Assembly: GCA_019916065.1 (NCBI GenBank)
Contig: CM034233.1
Span: 9,740,516-9,804,515 of the forward strand
Reading direction: 5' to 3'
DNA from: Vitellaria paradoxa
Lineage: Eukaryota; Streptophyta; Magnoliopsida; Ericales; Sapotaceae
DNA length: 64,000 nucleotides
This document shows positions 1 to 11,115 of this stretch, one piece after another; the stretch's first letter is position 1, and every line of letters starts with the position of its first letter. Below the pieces are notes generated by a model. That model saw only the letters and a list, made by a program, of their open reading frames with translations, did not search any database and had not been told where the DNA came from. The position numbers and the translations under genes were made by a program.

Positions 1-1446
1 ATAATACAGCTTTGTAACTTCCAAGAATCATCAATGAAGTGGGTTATGACAACCATGAACCCTCTTTTTTTGTTGCTAGATGTCCACATATTCGTTGTTA
101 AAGAAACTATGCTTTTGCTTCTTTCCATAAGCTTCATTGTCTTCACCCTCTTAATGTCATATATTTTCAAGATGTCCTTTCTGATAGTCTTTCGGGAAAC
201 TACATGAAATGCAGGTTGTAAAGCATGACAAAATCTCCTAAACCCAATGTGTTCCACCATGCTTAGAGGATACTCATGCATTATTATCATGTAAGCAAGT
301 TGTTTCCTAGCAACTTCAAGATCATAACTATATCATTGAATGTTGGCCTTTTTGCTATGCCCCATCATAAGACTAGTTGTTATAAATTTTTGCTTACTAT
401 CCATCGATTTTTTCATAAAACAAGATTTAATATGATCCTTCAAATGCGTTGTTCCATTCTTCCCTCCCCAACATACTTTTTCTTACAATAAAAACATCTT
501 GCTTTTTCTAGACCATTGCTCTTAAGTTTTATTTTTTGAAAATGCACCCAAACTCCACTTCTACATCTAGCTTTTGATAAAAGTTGATCACCTTCAAAAG
601 TATACCTAAGTTGTTCATTCGTATGCTCAAGTTGTTCATCACTTTCATCTACACGGGGATCTGACTCAGTTTCTGCTTGTGAGCTATCAAGTGTTGGTGG
701 TTGTGTCTCATTTGATTCAACTTGAGTTGATGTAGAGTGACTTTCTCAAATAGATACACTACATATCCAAAAACAAAGAACATTTTATAAATGTAAGAAC
801 ATAAACATTCATGCCTAACTTAAATAAAAATTTTAATTCATACAATATTTTAAAAATATTATTTTTTAAATTATAATACTAAGTGATAAGTAAAATTTAA
901 TTTATATAATATTTAAAATTCAAATATTAATTGATAAGTAATATTTAATAATTATTAGTTAATAAAAATAATTAATAAACTTAAATATTAAAACTATCTA
1001 ATTTCATAATTTAATCCTAATTTAAAATACAGTTGTAGATGCTTGACTAGCACATAAGTTGCAGCCTATGGTATTAACTAACCATAATTGTCATAATTAA
1101 ACCTCCATGCATTGTGCATTTATTAATTAAAAGTTTTGCCTTGGAAAAAATAACTGTTGGGTAGCGTGAATAAAATATTGCTATAGTTAGAATGTGATAG
1201 TGTAAATAATTTATGCATTGTGCATTTATTTATTCATTTAATTTTATTGAGAATTTCTCTCAAAAGAAAAAGAAACTTCCGACCAAAAAAAAAAAAAAGT
1301 AAATAAAACAATTCACGCGTCTTGCATGTTATGTTACACCCAACCGTGATTGTTGAAAAAAAATTAATTACATTAGCCTCCTTACCTTGACGAGTGCGGA
1401 GTCGAAGTTGGAGATTCGACAAAGGAGAGGAAGATCTCATTGTCAT
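1..1446 (-). pseudogene. hAT-family transposase (RICESLEEPER/DAYSLEEPER type), N-terminal part, broken
   Basis: This is the DNA-binding and dimerisation end of a hAT transposase; the C-terminal part lies beyond position 1. Reading on the minus strand, a BED-type zinc finger is visible at about 570-400: VWVHFQKIKLKSNG, then ARCFYCKKKY, then THLKDHIKSC. It is followed by the conserved stretch EYPLSMVEHIGFRRFCHALQ and by SLTTNMWTSSNKKRG and FMVVITHFIDDSWKLQS. The reading frame shifts once between the two halves of the zinc finger (near 440-455), and an in-frame TGA lies near 330, so it cannot encode a working protein. A plausible first exon is 1386-1446 (MTMRSSSPLSNLQ...), with donor CAAG|GTAAGG, and exon 2 starts at 744 after a TTGAG acceptor; the phases match. 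Family assignment rests on remembered hAT motifs. The exon 1 join is inference. Confidence 0.75.
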
Positions 1447-1477
1447 TATTAGTTAACTATAATAGAGATTAAACACT

Positions 1478-1532
1478 TATTAGAGATCGCAAGAGAGAGA
1501 AAGAGAGAAAGAGAGAAAGATAGAAAGAGAAT
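1478..1532. repeat. GA-rich microsatellite
   Basis: An imperfect run of GAGA/AAAG units lies just upstream of the putative first exon of the hAT transposase. It may be its 5' untranslated region, but nothing else supports that. Confidence 0.7.
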
Positions 1533-1560
1533 AAGGGATAGAGAGAATGAGAAACTAAAG

Positions 1561-3546
1561 ACAGAAATTGTGTACCGATTGATAGTTGGCTAGTTGTCGA
1601 CGGTGGCTGGCCGTGAGAACTGAGAAATATGATTTTTTAAAACCATAACCACTCATATGTGAGAAACATAGTATTTTATTCTCACTATATATATTAATTT
1701 ATAGCAAAGTTAATTACATTTTATTCTTTTAATTTGGGCCAATTACATTCCTCCCTTTAATTTAAAAATTAATACATTTTTTAAATTTGAATTAAAGTAT
1801 AAAATTATAAAAAAAATATTAAATATAATTAAATTGGTGTCATACTTGATAACATATTTTATAAATAATGTAATCCATTTTAATAATCTAGTAATATATT
1901 TTAAAAATACTGTAATAATTAAAACATAAGAAAAAACATGAGTTGTAAATTTTAAAATAAATAAATTTTAAAAGAATTGTAAAAAATAAATAAATATCAA
2001 AATGTTAAAGAACGTGACAAAAGTTTGTACATAAATTTTAATTTATTTTATATCTTAATAAAATAAATTTAAATTTATTTTTTTATGATTGCTAAAAATA
2101 TATATATAAATAAAATTTATTTTAGTTTTTTAAATTTTTTTCTTCTATAAGACCTGCAAACATAAAAATAAAAGTTGTAAATTTAAATTTCGAATTATTT
2201 TTTGTCCCTATTAACTTTTTACATTAACCTAATTTCAAAATAGAATAATAGATTTTTTTCCTTACCATTCACATATAAAAAAAAATAAAACTACCAAAAA
2301 TTTTTAAATTTTTTATAATAACAAATAATTTTTTAGAATAATATAGAACTATAAATTTTTATTATGATAAGATAACTTATCTACATAAGTAAAGTTTTTC
2401 AAAAAATTTAAAATATAATTATTTGCACTTATCAAATTATCTAAGAAAAAAATTAATAAGTTGTCTTCTCTATATATTTTTAAAAAAATAATTTCCATTA
2501 TAAAAAAATATTGAATGTTTCATGAAATATTTTAGTTAAACTATTTGAAAAATCTATTTTCTAGCGAACTCTTTTGAATATCAATATTGAAAAGTCTAGA
2601 AATATATTTTAGCTGAAAATGTTAAAAATTCAGGGGAAATAATAAACTAGTCAAAGTTCAAGAAAGTAGTTGCTTAATGAAACGGTAATCTTTTGTACTA
2701 AAAAGAGGAAAAAAATAAAATAGTAAATAAAATATTTTAATTATTTTTTAAAATTTGTATCTAGATATTTTTCTGAAAACAATTAAGTTTACAAGTCATA
2801 ATGAAGTTTGAAATTGTATAAATTAATATAAATTTGTAAAAAATTACAGTTTCATAATTCTTGCAATGAGTAAAAAATTTAAATTTTATAGGAATTTATA
2901 TAATTTTGCAGAGTCCCAAATGTTATACCTTATAAAATTTTAAATTTACCTCTTTAAACTTTTTTAATTTTGCGTATAAAAGAAATAAATTGAACTTTTA
3001 AACTTCAATTTAAAAAAAAAAATTATAATTTATTTCCCAAACACATCCTAATTAATACAAAACAATAACAATTTTTGTTTTAAATTTATTTATTAATATT
3101 AATTTTAATGATAATAATAGTGAAGTTCAATAAGTTTAAAATATTATGAATGTGAATATATTATATTGTTTGTCATAGTATAATGACGATATTGTCATTA
3201 TGTTTCAAATGATTCGGGGCTGTTCGGATATTTTTCGAGACAGATTGGGACAGATCAAGGCAGATTGGAGCAGATTCGGGGCAGAGACAATCTCATCTCT
3301 ATATCCGATCTAATATCTAATTTAAAAAAAAAATCAAATCCAAATCCGATCCAATCTCAAAAAAAAAAAAAAAATTCAAATTTCACATCTATTCGGATCG
3401 GGTAACAGATCGAATTTGAATAGGTTGGCCGAGATGACCATCCCTATTACTTATATTGCAGAATCTAGCCCCACCACCAGTTGCTTGGACGCTTGGTCTT
3501 TCTCTCCCTCCTTTCCTCCATTTTACGTTCTACTTAAAATTTTTTA
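1561..3546. other. AT-rich intergenic DNA, no gene seen
   Basis: Very AT-rich DNA with poly-A and poly-T tracts and no coding potential on either strand. A stretch at about 3210-3440 rich in TCGGGGC/CAGATTGGG words looks like part of an old non-autonomous repeat, but no terminal repeats or target duplication could be matched. Confidence 0.6.
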
Positions 3547-3690
3547 TGCATTTGGTGATATGAAAAATGCTGAAAAACTTTAAAAATTTGTAAAAATTAT
3601 TCACTTTTTATTTCACTACATAAATTACGAACTCATAAATTATCTCAAATTATCTCACTTTATTTCATTTTTTATCACTTCAAATGCCCC
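3547..3690. mobile_element. MITE-like AT-rich element, family M1 copy
   Basis: Starts TGCATTTGG and ends CAAATGCCCC, so the ends are inverted. The interior matches four other stretches of the window through the shared words TTATTCACTTTTTATTTCAC, AATTACGAACTCATAAATTA and ATTATCTCACTT. The other copies are 5473-5619 and 7636-7770 (inverted) and 23420-23563 and 45261-45415 (same orientation). No coding capacity. The superfamily is not determined because target duplications are not clear. Confidence 0.6.
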
Positions 3691-4454
3691 ATTAATACAT
3701 GACGTTAGTAATTTTACAATTATAGAACATTTTATTGACTAATTAAGTATTTTATATGAAGTGATAAACTCACACACCCCTTCTGCATAATTCTAGTTGA
3801 TATTTTTCGTTTTTTTTCCTAGAAATATAGCGTTATTTTTAAAAACAATTACAGTGAACATGATGTAGTGATTCTAATGTTATAATAAAAATATGTTTTT
3901 TTCAAAATAAAAATCAATTCTGCCAATATATATAGCACTAGCGGATTTTTTTTTTTTTGGGATATTTTTTAAACGTGTTATTCACATTTATTAGAAAAAA
4001 CTACAAGGCGGAAAAAGTTCAGAAGATGGGAGAATTCACCAATGGGTAAAACGCACATGATTTCTTTAATTTTTAAGATTTTTTTAAACAGTCACGTTTA
4101 AAATTTTTACCAAACGGAAAAAGATAAATTTAAATTTTGATAAATATACGTGTGTGTGTATATATATAAAGATTATGCACTCTATCCCTTCTTACAATGA
4201 ATTTTGACTTTTGGAGTATGAAAAGTTAAAAATAAACTTTATTTATCAAAATTTTCATATATATAAAAGATTTTTCCGTGATAAACAAACTAAACTAATT
4301 TGGATGCATTTAAGTGTAAAGCAATTGGCTTGAGCGCTGCTAACAATTAAAAAATATTAATTTGTATGTACACTGCTGTTGTGCGGTTTGGCCGCCTTCT
4401 GTTGCTGTTGCCTCCTGGATATGTGTTTTTCTTTTCAGTAATACCACACTAACA

Positions 4455-5185
4455 CCATTCTTACACTCTACTAATTATGACGAGTCATGACTAATATAAT
4501 TTAATTGAAAATTATTACAGTCGCACATAAAATGTGACATTCAATGGCTGTGATGATTTTGGACAGAATGCATTGATCATGATCTGTCATAACCAATGAA
4601 GTGTAAGAAGAATATAAGAAAGAGAGTGTAAGTGTAGCATTAGTTGCCAACTACTGCACGTACATGTGTAAAAAAGGCCTACGTGCATATGCTACAATTG
4701 CAGGCAATGCCACATACTCCTCGATTTATATAGTCTATCTTAACTTTATTTTTTATAAACACGTCTATTGTAAACAAAACGACTAAAAAAAAAAAAAAGT
4801 AACCTGGTAAACGAAACTCCCGTCTTCTTACATTCCATTGATTATGACAAATTGTGACTAATATAATCTAATTGAAAATCATTATAGCTGCACGTAGAAG
4901 GTGACATTCAACGGCTGTGATGATTTGGACAGAATGCACTGGTCATGAGATATAACCAGTGGAGTGTAAAAAAGGTATAAGAGAGAGGGTGTAAGTGTAG
5001 CATTAGTTGCCAACTACTGCACGTACATGTGTAAAAAAAGCCTACGTGCATATGCTACAATTGCATGCAGTGCCATATACTCCCCGATTTATAGTCTATC
5101 TTAACTTTATTTTTTATAAACACGTCTACTGTAAACAAAACGATTAATAAAAAAAAGTAACTCAGTGCAAGAAACTCTTGCTTTG
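4455..5185. repeat. Tandem duplication of a 0.36-kb block containing a MITE
   Basis: Two head-to-tail copies, about 4455-4825 and 4826-5185, share long identical segments such as GTGTAAGTGTAGCATTAG, the TTGCCAACTACTGCACGTAC region and TTAACTTTATTTTTTATAAA. Each copy starts with a small inverted-repeat element (first copy 4456-4612). A third fragment of the copy end (CTACTGTAAACAAAACGACT) recurs at about 5228. Differences are mainly scattered substitutions, so the duplication is not recent. Confidence 0.85.
4456..4612. mobile_element. Small MITE with inverted ends (first tandem copy)
   Basis: The left end CATTCTTACACTCTACTAAT pairs with the reverse complement of the right end, CTTCTTACACTTCATTGGTT, leaving about 150 bp between the outer ends. 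The second tandem copy at about 4830-4985 keeps the same arrangement (CTTCTTACATTCCATTGATT on the left, ACCAGTGGAGTGTAA on the right). There is no coding capacity. The superfamily is not assigned. Confidence 0.6.
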
Positions 5186-5253
5186 CGCGGGGTCCGCGAG
5201 TCTGAGGAAAGGTCGGATCATAAGAGTCTACTGTAAACAAAACGACTATTATT

Positions 5254-5254
<1 letters not shown>

Positions 5255-5289
<35 letters not shown>

Positions 5290-5290
5290 G
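5255..5290. repeat. (AAT)n microsatellite
   Basis: About a dozen uninterrupted TAA/AAT units. Confidence 0.95.
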
Positions 5291-5472
5291 CTTTCTTTCT
5301 TGTCCATTTGAGCTCGTTTAGACCTCTAAATTTTGAGTTTTTTTGGGTGTTCGAAATGTGAGTTAACTCTTAGAGTTTTTAAATATTTATATTTAATTTG
5401 ATAAAAAAAAGTTATTTGATTTGACAATAAAATTGTTAAAAATTACGTAAAAGTAACACGTGGTAATATTTT

Positions 5473-5619
5473 GGGGGCGCTTGAGGTGATAAAAAGTGAT
5501 ATAAAATAAAATATTTTAAAATAATTTGTGAGTTTGTAATTCGTACAATGAAATAAAAAGTGGATAATTTTTAGATTTTTAGAATTTTTTAGTATTTTTT
5601 ATTTCATCAAACGGACCCT
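5473..5619. mobile_element. MITE-like AT-rich element, family M1 copy, inverted
   Basis: The reverse complement begins GGGTCCGTTTGATG and carries the same internal words as the copy at 3547-3690 (CCACTTTTTATTTCA, then a TACGAATTAC-like word). It lies just upstream of the hAT-type element at 5757. Confidence 0.55.
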
Positions 5620-5756
5620 TTATTGAAAAAAATTGTGAACTTATAGAGTTTTTTGTTGTTTTTTTTTTTGTTGAAAAAATTTTGTACCTGTGTTAGAACA
5701 CACCACTAAAAAGTTTCAAAATACATTCAAACGAATGCTCAAAGAAGCATTCGAAC

Positions 5757-6326
5757 CAGGGGCGGAGCCAGAATTTTTGCTCAGGGAAGCACCGGGCGCC
5801 AGGGGCATCGGGCGCCAAGTGGGCACCGAACATCCAAGAAAAAATAACAATCGACTTATTTTTCAATTAAGAGTAGGAGAAAAACGATGTTATTTTTAGA
5901 GAGAAAATAAATTATTCTTGAGTATTAACTAGTGAATATATTTCTCACAGTTAATGATTCAAGCACCTGAAGTTTATTAGAAATATCCCTTACTACAAAA
6001 AATATAATTATTATTAAATTTTATTATCTATAGAATTTATTATGTTATATGCTAAATTTACTGATAGTATAAACAAAAATATGCAATAATGTATTAAAAG
6101 ATACACTTTATTTTATAAAAAATACCAAGTTTGATTCTTTTAAACTTCTTATATGTTAAAAAAATTTGAGTTAACTTTAAATTTTTAATAAAATCAAAAT
6201 ATCTTAATTTTTAATTAATTTAATTTTTAAATAAATTTAAAATAATAAGAAGGGCATTTTAGTAATTTTATCTAAAAAATTGAAGGGGTCACTTGCCCCC
6301 CTTACCCCAACGTAGCTCCGCCCGTG
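5757..6326 (+). mobile_element. Non-autonomous hAT-type element, 570 bp
   Basis: The left terminus CAGGGGCGGAGCCA is inverted at the right terminus, whose reverse complement reads CACGGGCGGAGCTA. It is flanked by an 8-bp target duplication with one mismatch (ATTCGAAC at 5749-5756, ATTCGGAC at 6327-6334). An 8-bp target and CA..TG ends are typical of hAT elements. The interior is AT-rich and non-coding. A second, inverted and more diverged copy lies at 20331-20856. Confidence 0.8.
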
Positions 6327-6580
6327 ATTCGGACAGTTTCTTAGAGTTTTTTTTTTTGTTTTTTGTTTTTTTAGATTTCTAGAGTTATTTAGTGTTCTAA
6401 ACGTGGTCTTTACTAAAAATATATCCAATAAATAGTTTTATGCGGGAAAATTCACCCACCGTGCCCCTTTTTCTAACGTGGACTTGCATGCCAAAAAAGA
6501 GTAAAACAAAATGGCCAGAGGAGTCATCGATCAAGGACACTTCAACATTCAAATTGGAAGCACGTAAGAATAATGATAAA

Positions 6581-6582
<2 letters not shown>

Positions 6583-6653
<71 letters not shown>
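6583..6653. repeat. Compound (TA)n(GA)n microsatellite
   Basis: About 35 bp of TA repeats pass directly into about 36 bp of GA repeats. Confidence 0.95.
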
Positions 6654-6655
<2 letters not shown>

Positions 6656-6879
6656 TATTCTCATATACCTTATTTATGGAGGTAAGATGACATATAGTAT
6701 TGTCTTGTTTTAACTATAATGATGGTATGTAGAGTATTACCTTTCAAAAAAAAAAAAACAAAAAAAGAATGGTAAGTAGAGTATTGTATGCTAAAGATGA
6801 TATAAGTGTTGGGATTGGCGAAGAATTGAAATGGCATTTTTTGTGTAATATTCTTCTAAATTTGTCCTCTAATGTTCTT

Positions 6880-7140
6880 CTGGGGTCAGAGAGAAGCCCG
6901 CAGCCACTACTCATGAGTGCGCACTAAGTGAAGTCTGCCCCGTGACCCTAGCCGGCAAAGAACCATGAGGAAGTAAACCAGGTTAGGCAAGCCCTGGCTG
7001 ACCGACTCAGCCAAGAAGGCTGTTATATGGCCCTCCACATTTAGAGGAATGACTGTCCCCAAAAGGAGTCGAACCCGGGACCTATTGGTCCCATGTCCTT
7101 CAGCTCGCCATCAAAACCAACTCGACTACCCCTTTCGGGC
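6880..7140 (-). mobile_element. tRNA-derived SINE, 261 bp, minus-strand copy
   Basis: On the minus strand the 5' head reads GCCCGAAAGGGGTAGTCGAG, followed by GATGGCGAGCTGAAGG and then GGGTTCGACTCC, which fits the RNA polymerase III B box of a tRNA-derived promoter. It aligns along its whole length with the copy at 19855-20115. Flanking direct repeats CCTCTAATGTTCTT (6866-6879) and CCTCTAATATTCTT (7141-7154) are a 14-bp target duplication with one mismatch, as expected for LINE-driven retroposition. There is no poly-A tail; the 3' end is CTGACCCCAG. The SINE family name is not known to me. Confidence 0.85.
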
Positions 7141-9890
7141 CCTCTAATATTCTTAATTACATTAAATCAAGTAATTGTCAAACTATTTGATCCTAATTTA
7201 AATAACATATAACCTCTTATTGGAGTAGTATATTTTTTATTCTGAATAGAATATTTTCTGGTCGGAGGCACAAGACAGTCTATTTTTATCCGATACAAAT
7301 TTTAATTCCAAATTGTTTGGATGCATAATTTGGAAATGAATTATTTTAATGTTTCAATTATCAACTACTAGATGTATGCACATACAATGTGGGGTCATTT
7401 GGAGCTCCAAATAAGTTCAAAAAATTTAAAAAGTTTTAACTTTTTCAAATTTTAAAAAATTTCAATTTTTAAAAAAAATTAATTTATCAAAATCTGTTAG
7501 AACAAACCATTATAGTGTGTTCCCATAAATTTTGGTAGATTTTTGAAAAAGTTAGACTAACATTTGTACCAAAAAGTTCTATAAAACTTCAAAAGTTTTA
7601 AAGATTCTCCACTAAAATTTTGTCATGTGACTTTGAGTGTGTTTAGAGTGATAAAAAGTGAGATAAAGTGAGATAGGTTGCAAGTTTGTCAATCATGCAG
7701 TGAGATAAAAAGTGACTAACTTTTAGAGGTTTTCAGAGATTTTCAAATTTTTTAACAAACCAAACGCAGTCTTTGTATCATTTATAAAAACTTTATATCA
7801 AATTAAATACGAATATTTAATTATTATTTCAAAATAATTTTTTACATTCTAAATTCAAAAAATTTCACTTTTGTTAATTTTTGATTTTTTTTTCACATTC
7901 CAAACAACCCTTGTATATGGTTATTATTTCGTATAATCTAACTAGGGGTGTAAAAGTAAAATAATATGATAGTTAAGAAATTTAAGATTTGTAACATAAC
8001 TTAATTAGGTGTAATTTTTAAAACTTATTTAATTTAAAATTTAGAATTAAATTTGATAGGAGGGTGAAAGATATTTTAGGAAACTGTAAAAAGATTTTAC
8101 TAAAATTAAAATTTCATTAGCTTTTAGCTTTCACTGTTACTTTTAATTAAAAAATAATAAAAAATGGAGACAATGAGAGCGGGAAAAATAGGGAATATGA
8201 TTGAGGAGTGGCACATCACATTACAATCTCACCCTCTTAAAAAATTTAAGAATTTTAGAAGTCGCATTACTTTTTCTTATGCTTAAAATAACTTTTAATT
8301 AATCAAATTTTAGGAGTTCAATAAATTATAATGAAAAAATTTTAAGATGAAATGGCTTAGGCTGCGTTTGGGTATCAAATTTGAATTTTGATTTTTTATA
8401 TGACTTTTTCATAAAAAATTAATTTTTTTTCAGAAGTTGCATATTTTAAATATATTACTCACATTTATAAAAATAATTAAAAAATATACGTGTGTTTGAA
8501 TAAAGGTCAAAAAAGTTATTTTTTTTGTTACATTTTTTTACAATGAATAACTTTTATTCAAACGGTCATAAATTTTTTAATTTTTTAAAATACAATTAAC
8601 ATATCTAAAAAATTATAATTTTAAAAAATAAAAATAAAATTAAACTTTACTAAAAAAAGATATAAGACAAAAAAAAATTTTAAAAAATTCAAAAATTAAA
8701 CATTGATTATCCAGTCGTTGATAAGTGGCTGCCAACATCTCCTTTTCTACCAAATACCCATCAATAATATCTTCTCCGTGCTTGGATATTCAATAAAGGT
8801 GATGATATCCTCCTTTTTACTTATTTATTTATTTTAATATTATTCAAATGACAAAATTATATTTAATTCATTAATTTTATAGATTAACTCTATTTATTAT
8901 TAAATTACATCAATTTAAAAAAATTAATATGTAATATATTTTATTAATTTTAAATAAATAATATGATTAAATTAATTAATATAAATATTATTTTATTAAT
9001 TTTTAATAAATGATAAAATTAAATTAATCAAACTAATTTAATTTAATAATTATTTTAATTTACTCAATTTAATTAATATCAAGTATATTTTCTTAAATTA
9101 TTTTTAATAAACATCATAATTAATTATTTAAATTATTATGAAATATATTTTGTTAAATTGTTTTAATAAATAATTTAATTTAATTACAATTAATGTATTT
9201 ATATTTGCTGAATTAAATGATATAATAGTTATATTTTATTCAATTATTTTTAATAAATAATATAATTAAATTATAGTTTAATATATTATTTATATTATAT
9301 ACTTATTGAATTAATTTTTTTAATAAATAATTAAATTAAATTAATATGAAAAGTTTTTTTTAAATTCAATTAATTTTTTAAGAAATTAATAAAATTAAAT
9401 ATTTTACTAATAAAAATTCATAATTATAAACAAAATTATATCTTCCAATGCAATTTCAAGTTTCATTTAAAAAAATGACAATTGAAAAAAATTAAAAATA
9501 TAAATAGACAAACAACAGTATTACTAAACATGTCTTAAGTTATCATTTTTAAATATTTACAATGTGTATCAATCGGTACAATACAACATAAAATTAACAC
9601 TTATGACTAAAGTGAACAAAATTAACAATAACAACTATGACCGAAGTGAACGAGAGAGTGAAAGGATGGCAAAATGTTAATTATTTTTATTTTTTTGAGA
9701 AAAATGAGAACAAAAATAAGATCATAAATAAAAATAACGTGATTATACATACTTTTATACTCTTTATAAATAAAATAATATAGATTATTAAGAGTAAAAC
9801 AAAAAATAACTCGAAATTCTTTTATATCTATTGCATCTCAAAATTTGGAGTGGAAAAAAAAAAATTATTCTTGAGGTGAATTGATCGGGT
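7141..9890. other. AT-rich intergenic DNA with MITE fragments
   Basis: No gene is seen. An M1-family MITE copy sits at 7636-7770. The rest is AT-rich, with words such as TGCGTTTGGGTATCAAATTT (near 8360) typical of degraded MITE ends, and a nearly pure A/T stretch at 8820-9430. Confidence 0.6.
7636..7770. mobile_element. MITE-like AT-rich element, family M1 copy, inverted
   Basis: It begins AGTGTGTTTAGAGTGATAAA and ends AAACCAAACGCAGT. The interior GTGAGATAAAGTGAGATA and CAGTGAGATAAAAAGTGACT match the inverted form of the copy at 3547-3690. Confidence 0.5.
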
Positions 9891-9901
9891 TAAGAGTAAG
9901 T

Positions 9902-10105
9902 CCGATACATTGGTGCATCACATACCGTTAAATCAAAAAAAAAAAAAAAAGATTTAACCTCAAGAGATTCACTCCCTAGGTCAAACCCCTAGAGAGTGAA
10001 TCTAAAACTCAATCAACAAAATATCCTGTCTCAAACTCAGACAGTAACCTGGGGTTAATCTAACAGTCCAATGTATCGGTACAAAATTTAATTTGATTTA
10101 ACGGT
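9902..10105. repeat. Block of strong inverted repeats upstream of the 10315 gene
   Basis: CCGATACATTGG (9902-9913) recurs inverted at 10068-10079, and ACCGTTAAATC (9924-9934) recurs inverted at 10095-10105. Between them lie a near-perfect hairpin (AGATTCACTC...GAGTGAATCT, 9965-10003, with CTAGG/CCTAG continuing the stem) and a smaller one (CTGTC...GACAG, about 10026-10044). The block sits about 210 bp before the start codon of the next gene. It may be a foldback element or the remnant of one. Confidence 0.7.
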
Positions 10106-10314
10106 TCGTAATGCATCGAAGCTATCCGTTCCGAATTGATTACCTTGCCCACCGATTACCTTGCCCACCTCGATTCTCCTGTCTCCAAACAAGATAAATA
10201 TTCCCCCCTCCGGTGTGTCCGTACATGTAAACGTACGGAATTGGGTTTCCATATCTATTGCCGTCGATTGTTGAACCTGTTATCTTCCTATTGTTTGAGT
10301 CTCACTCTCACAGA

Positions 10315-11115
10315 ATGGACGACGAAGGGAAAAAGCATCCGTCGCTGCCCCCCAACTACGTGACGCTGGCTCAACTCCAGGATCGATGGCTCAAGGAACA
10401 GCAGCGAAAGCAGCAAGAGAAAGAGGAAGAAGAGCGCAAGCAGAGAGACAAAGAAGAGCAAGATCGAAAGCGTGAAGAAGATCAACGGAATCAGAAGAGG
10501 TGGAACCAGAACAGGTATAGAAACAATGCCAACACTGTGCCTCGTCAGCCGTTACAGCCGAATCATCGGATTCGGGCTGAGAGAGGTCCCGGAACGGTCA
10601 GAGTGAGCGAGCGAAAGCCGGATGAAATGCGAATCGGAGCGATGGTGGTTGTCGACAGGGTTGGGGAACGGAAGGCTGATGATTTGAACAAAAGGATGTC
10701 GAAGGGGAAGAGAGAACCTAGGGCTGAGGAAGGCCAAATCGGAAGTTCGAAGCAGTCGTTGCCGGAAAACAAAGCGGAGGGGAAGATTCCGGTGGCCGGA
10801 ACTGAGGGAAACCGTGCAAAGGAAGGTAGTAGTGAAATCCGGCGACACGGCAAAAATATGATGACGAGCGGTAGGGCTTGGGATAAGAAAGTTCCTGTTG
10901 ATCGTTCAGCGGAAATCGGACTGAAAATCGCGGATATTTCGTTGAGTGGTCGGGAAGGAGGCTATAGGAGACCGTCCGGGAGTATGCGCGGTGGTGGTTA
11001 CAGGGATTACAATCGGCATTTTGAAAGCTTCAATCCCAGCAAACGGGAAAAGCTGAAATATTCGAACTTTGTATGGGTTCGAAAAGGGGATACTTCAGAT
11101 ATTAATGTTGCTTAA
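10315..11115 (+). CDS. Uncharacterised basic coiled-coil plant protein, 266 aa
   Basis: I do not recognise a named function. The protein starts MDDEGKKHPSLPPNYVTLAQ. It then has a strongly charged Glu/Lys/Arg/Gln helix (about residues 25-65, many EEE/RKQ/KREE runs, likely coiled coil), a basic low-complexity middle, and a Gly/Arg-rich tail (GGYRRPSGSMRGGGYRD) ending with SNFVWVRKGDTSDINVA. No signal peptide or membrane segment is visible. An in-frame ATG at 10258 would add 19 residues, but MDDEGKK is the more natural start because the added residues are hydrophobic and read like leader sequence. The local GC content is clearly higher than the flanks and the frame is open throughout, which supports a real gene. 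The nuclear or RNA-associated look is inference from composition only. A candidate 3' untranslated intron follows the stop codon. Confidence 0.75.
   Translation: MDDEGKKHPSLPPNYVTLAQLQDRWLKEQQRKQQEKEEEERKQRDKEEQDRKREEDQRNQKRWNQNRYRNNANTVPRQPLQPNHRIRAERGPGTVRVSERKPDEMRIGAMVVVDRVGERKADDLNKRMSKGKREPRAEEGQIGSSKQSLPENKAEGKIPVAGTEGNRAKEGSSEIRRHGKNMMTSGRAWDKKVPVDRSAEIGLKIADISLSGREGGYRRPSGSMRGGGYRDYNRHFESFNPSKREKLKYSNFVWVRKGDTSDINVA

Noticed and set aside
3210..3440. Possible non-autonomous hAT-type repeat ending TGACCATCCCTA
   Set aside because: No matching left terminus or target duplication could be found.
6880..7140. tRNA gene suggested by the GGTTCGACTCC box
   Set aside because: Only the promoter-like head resembles a tRNA; the full unit with target duplications is a SINE.
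10288..10853. Several minus-strand open frames opposite the 10315 gene
   Set aside because: They are shadows of the purine-rich coiled-coil coding sequence and have no recognisable features.
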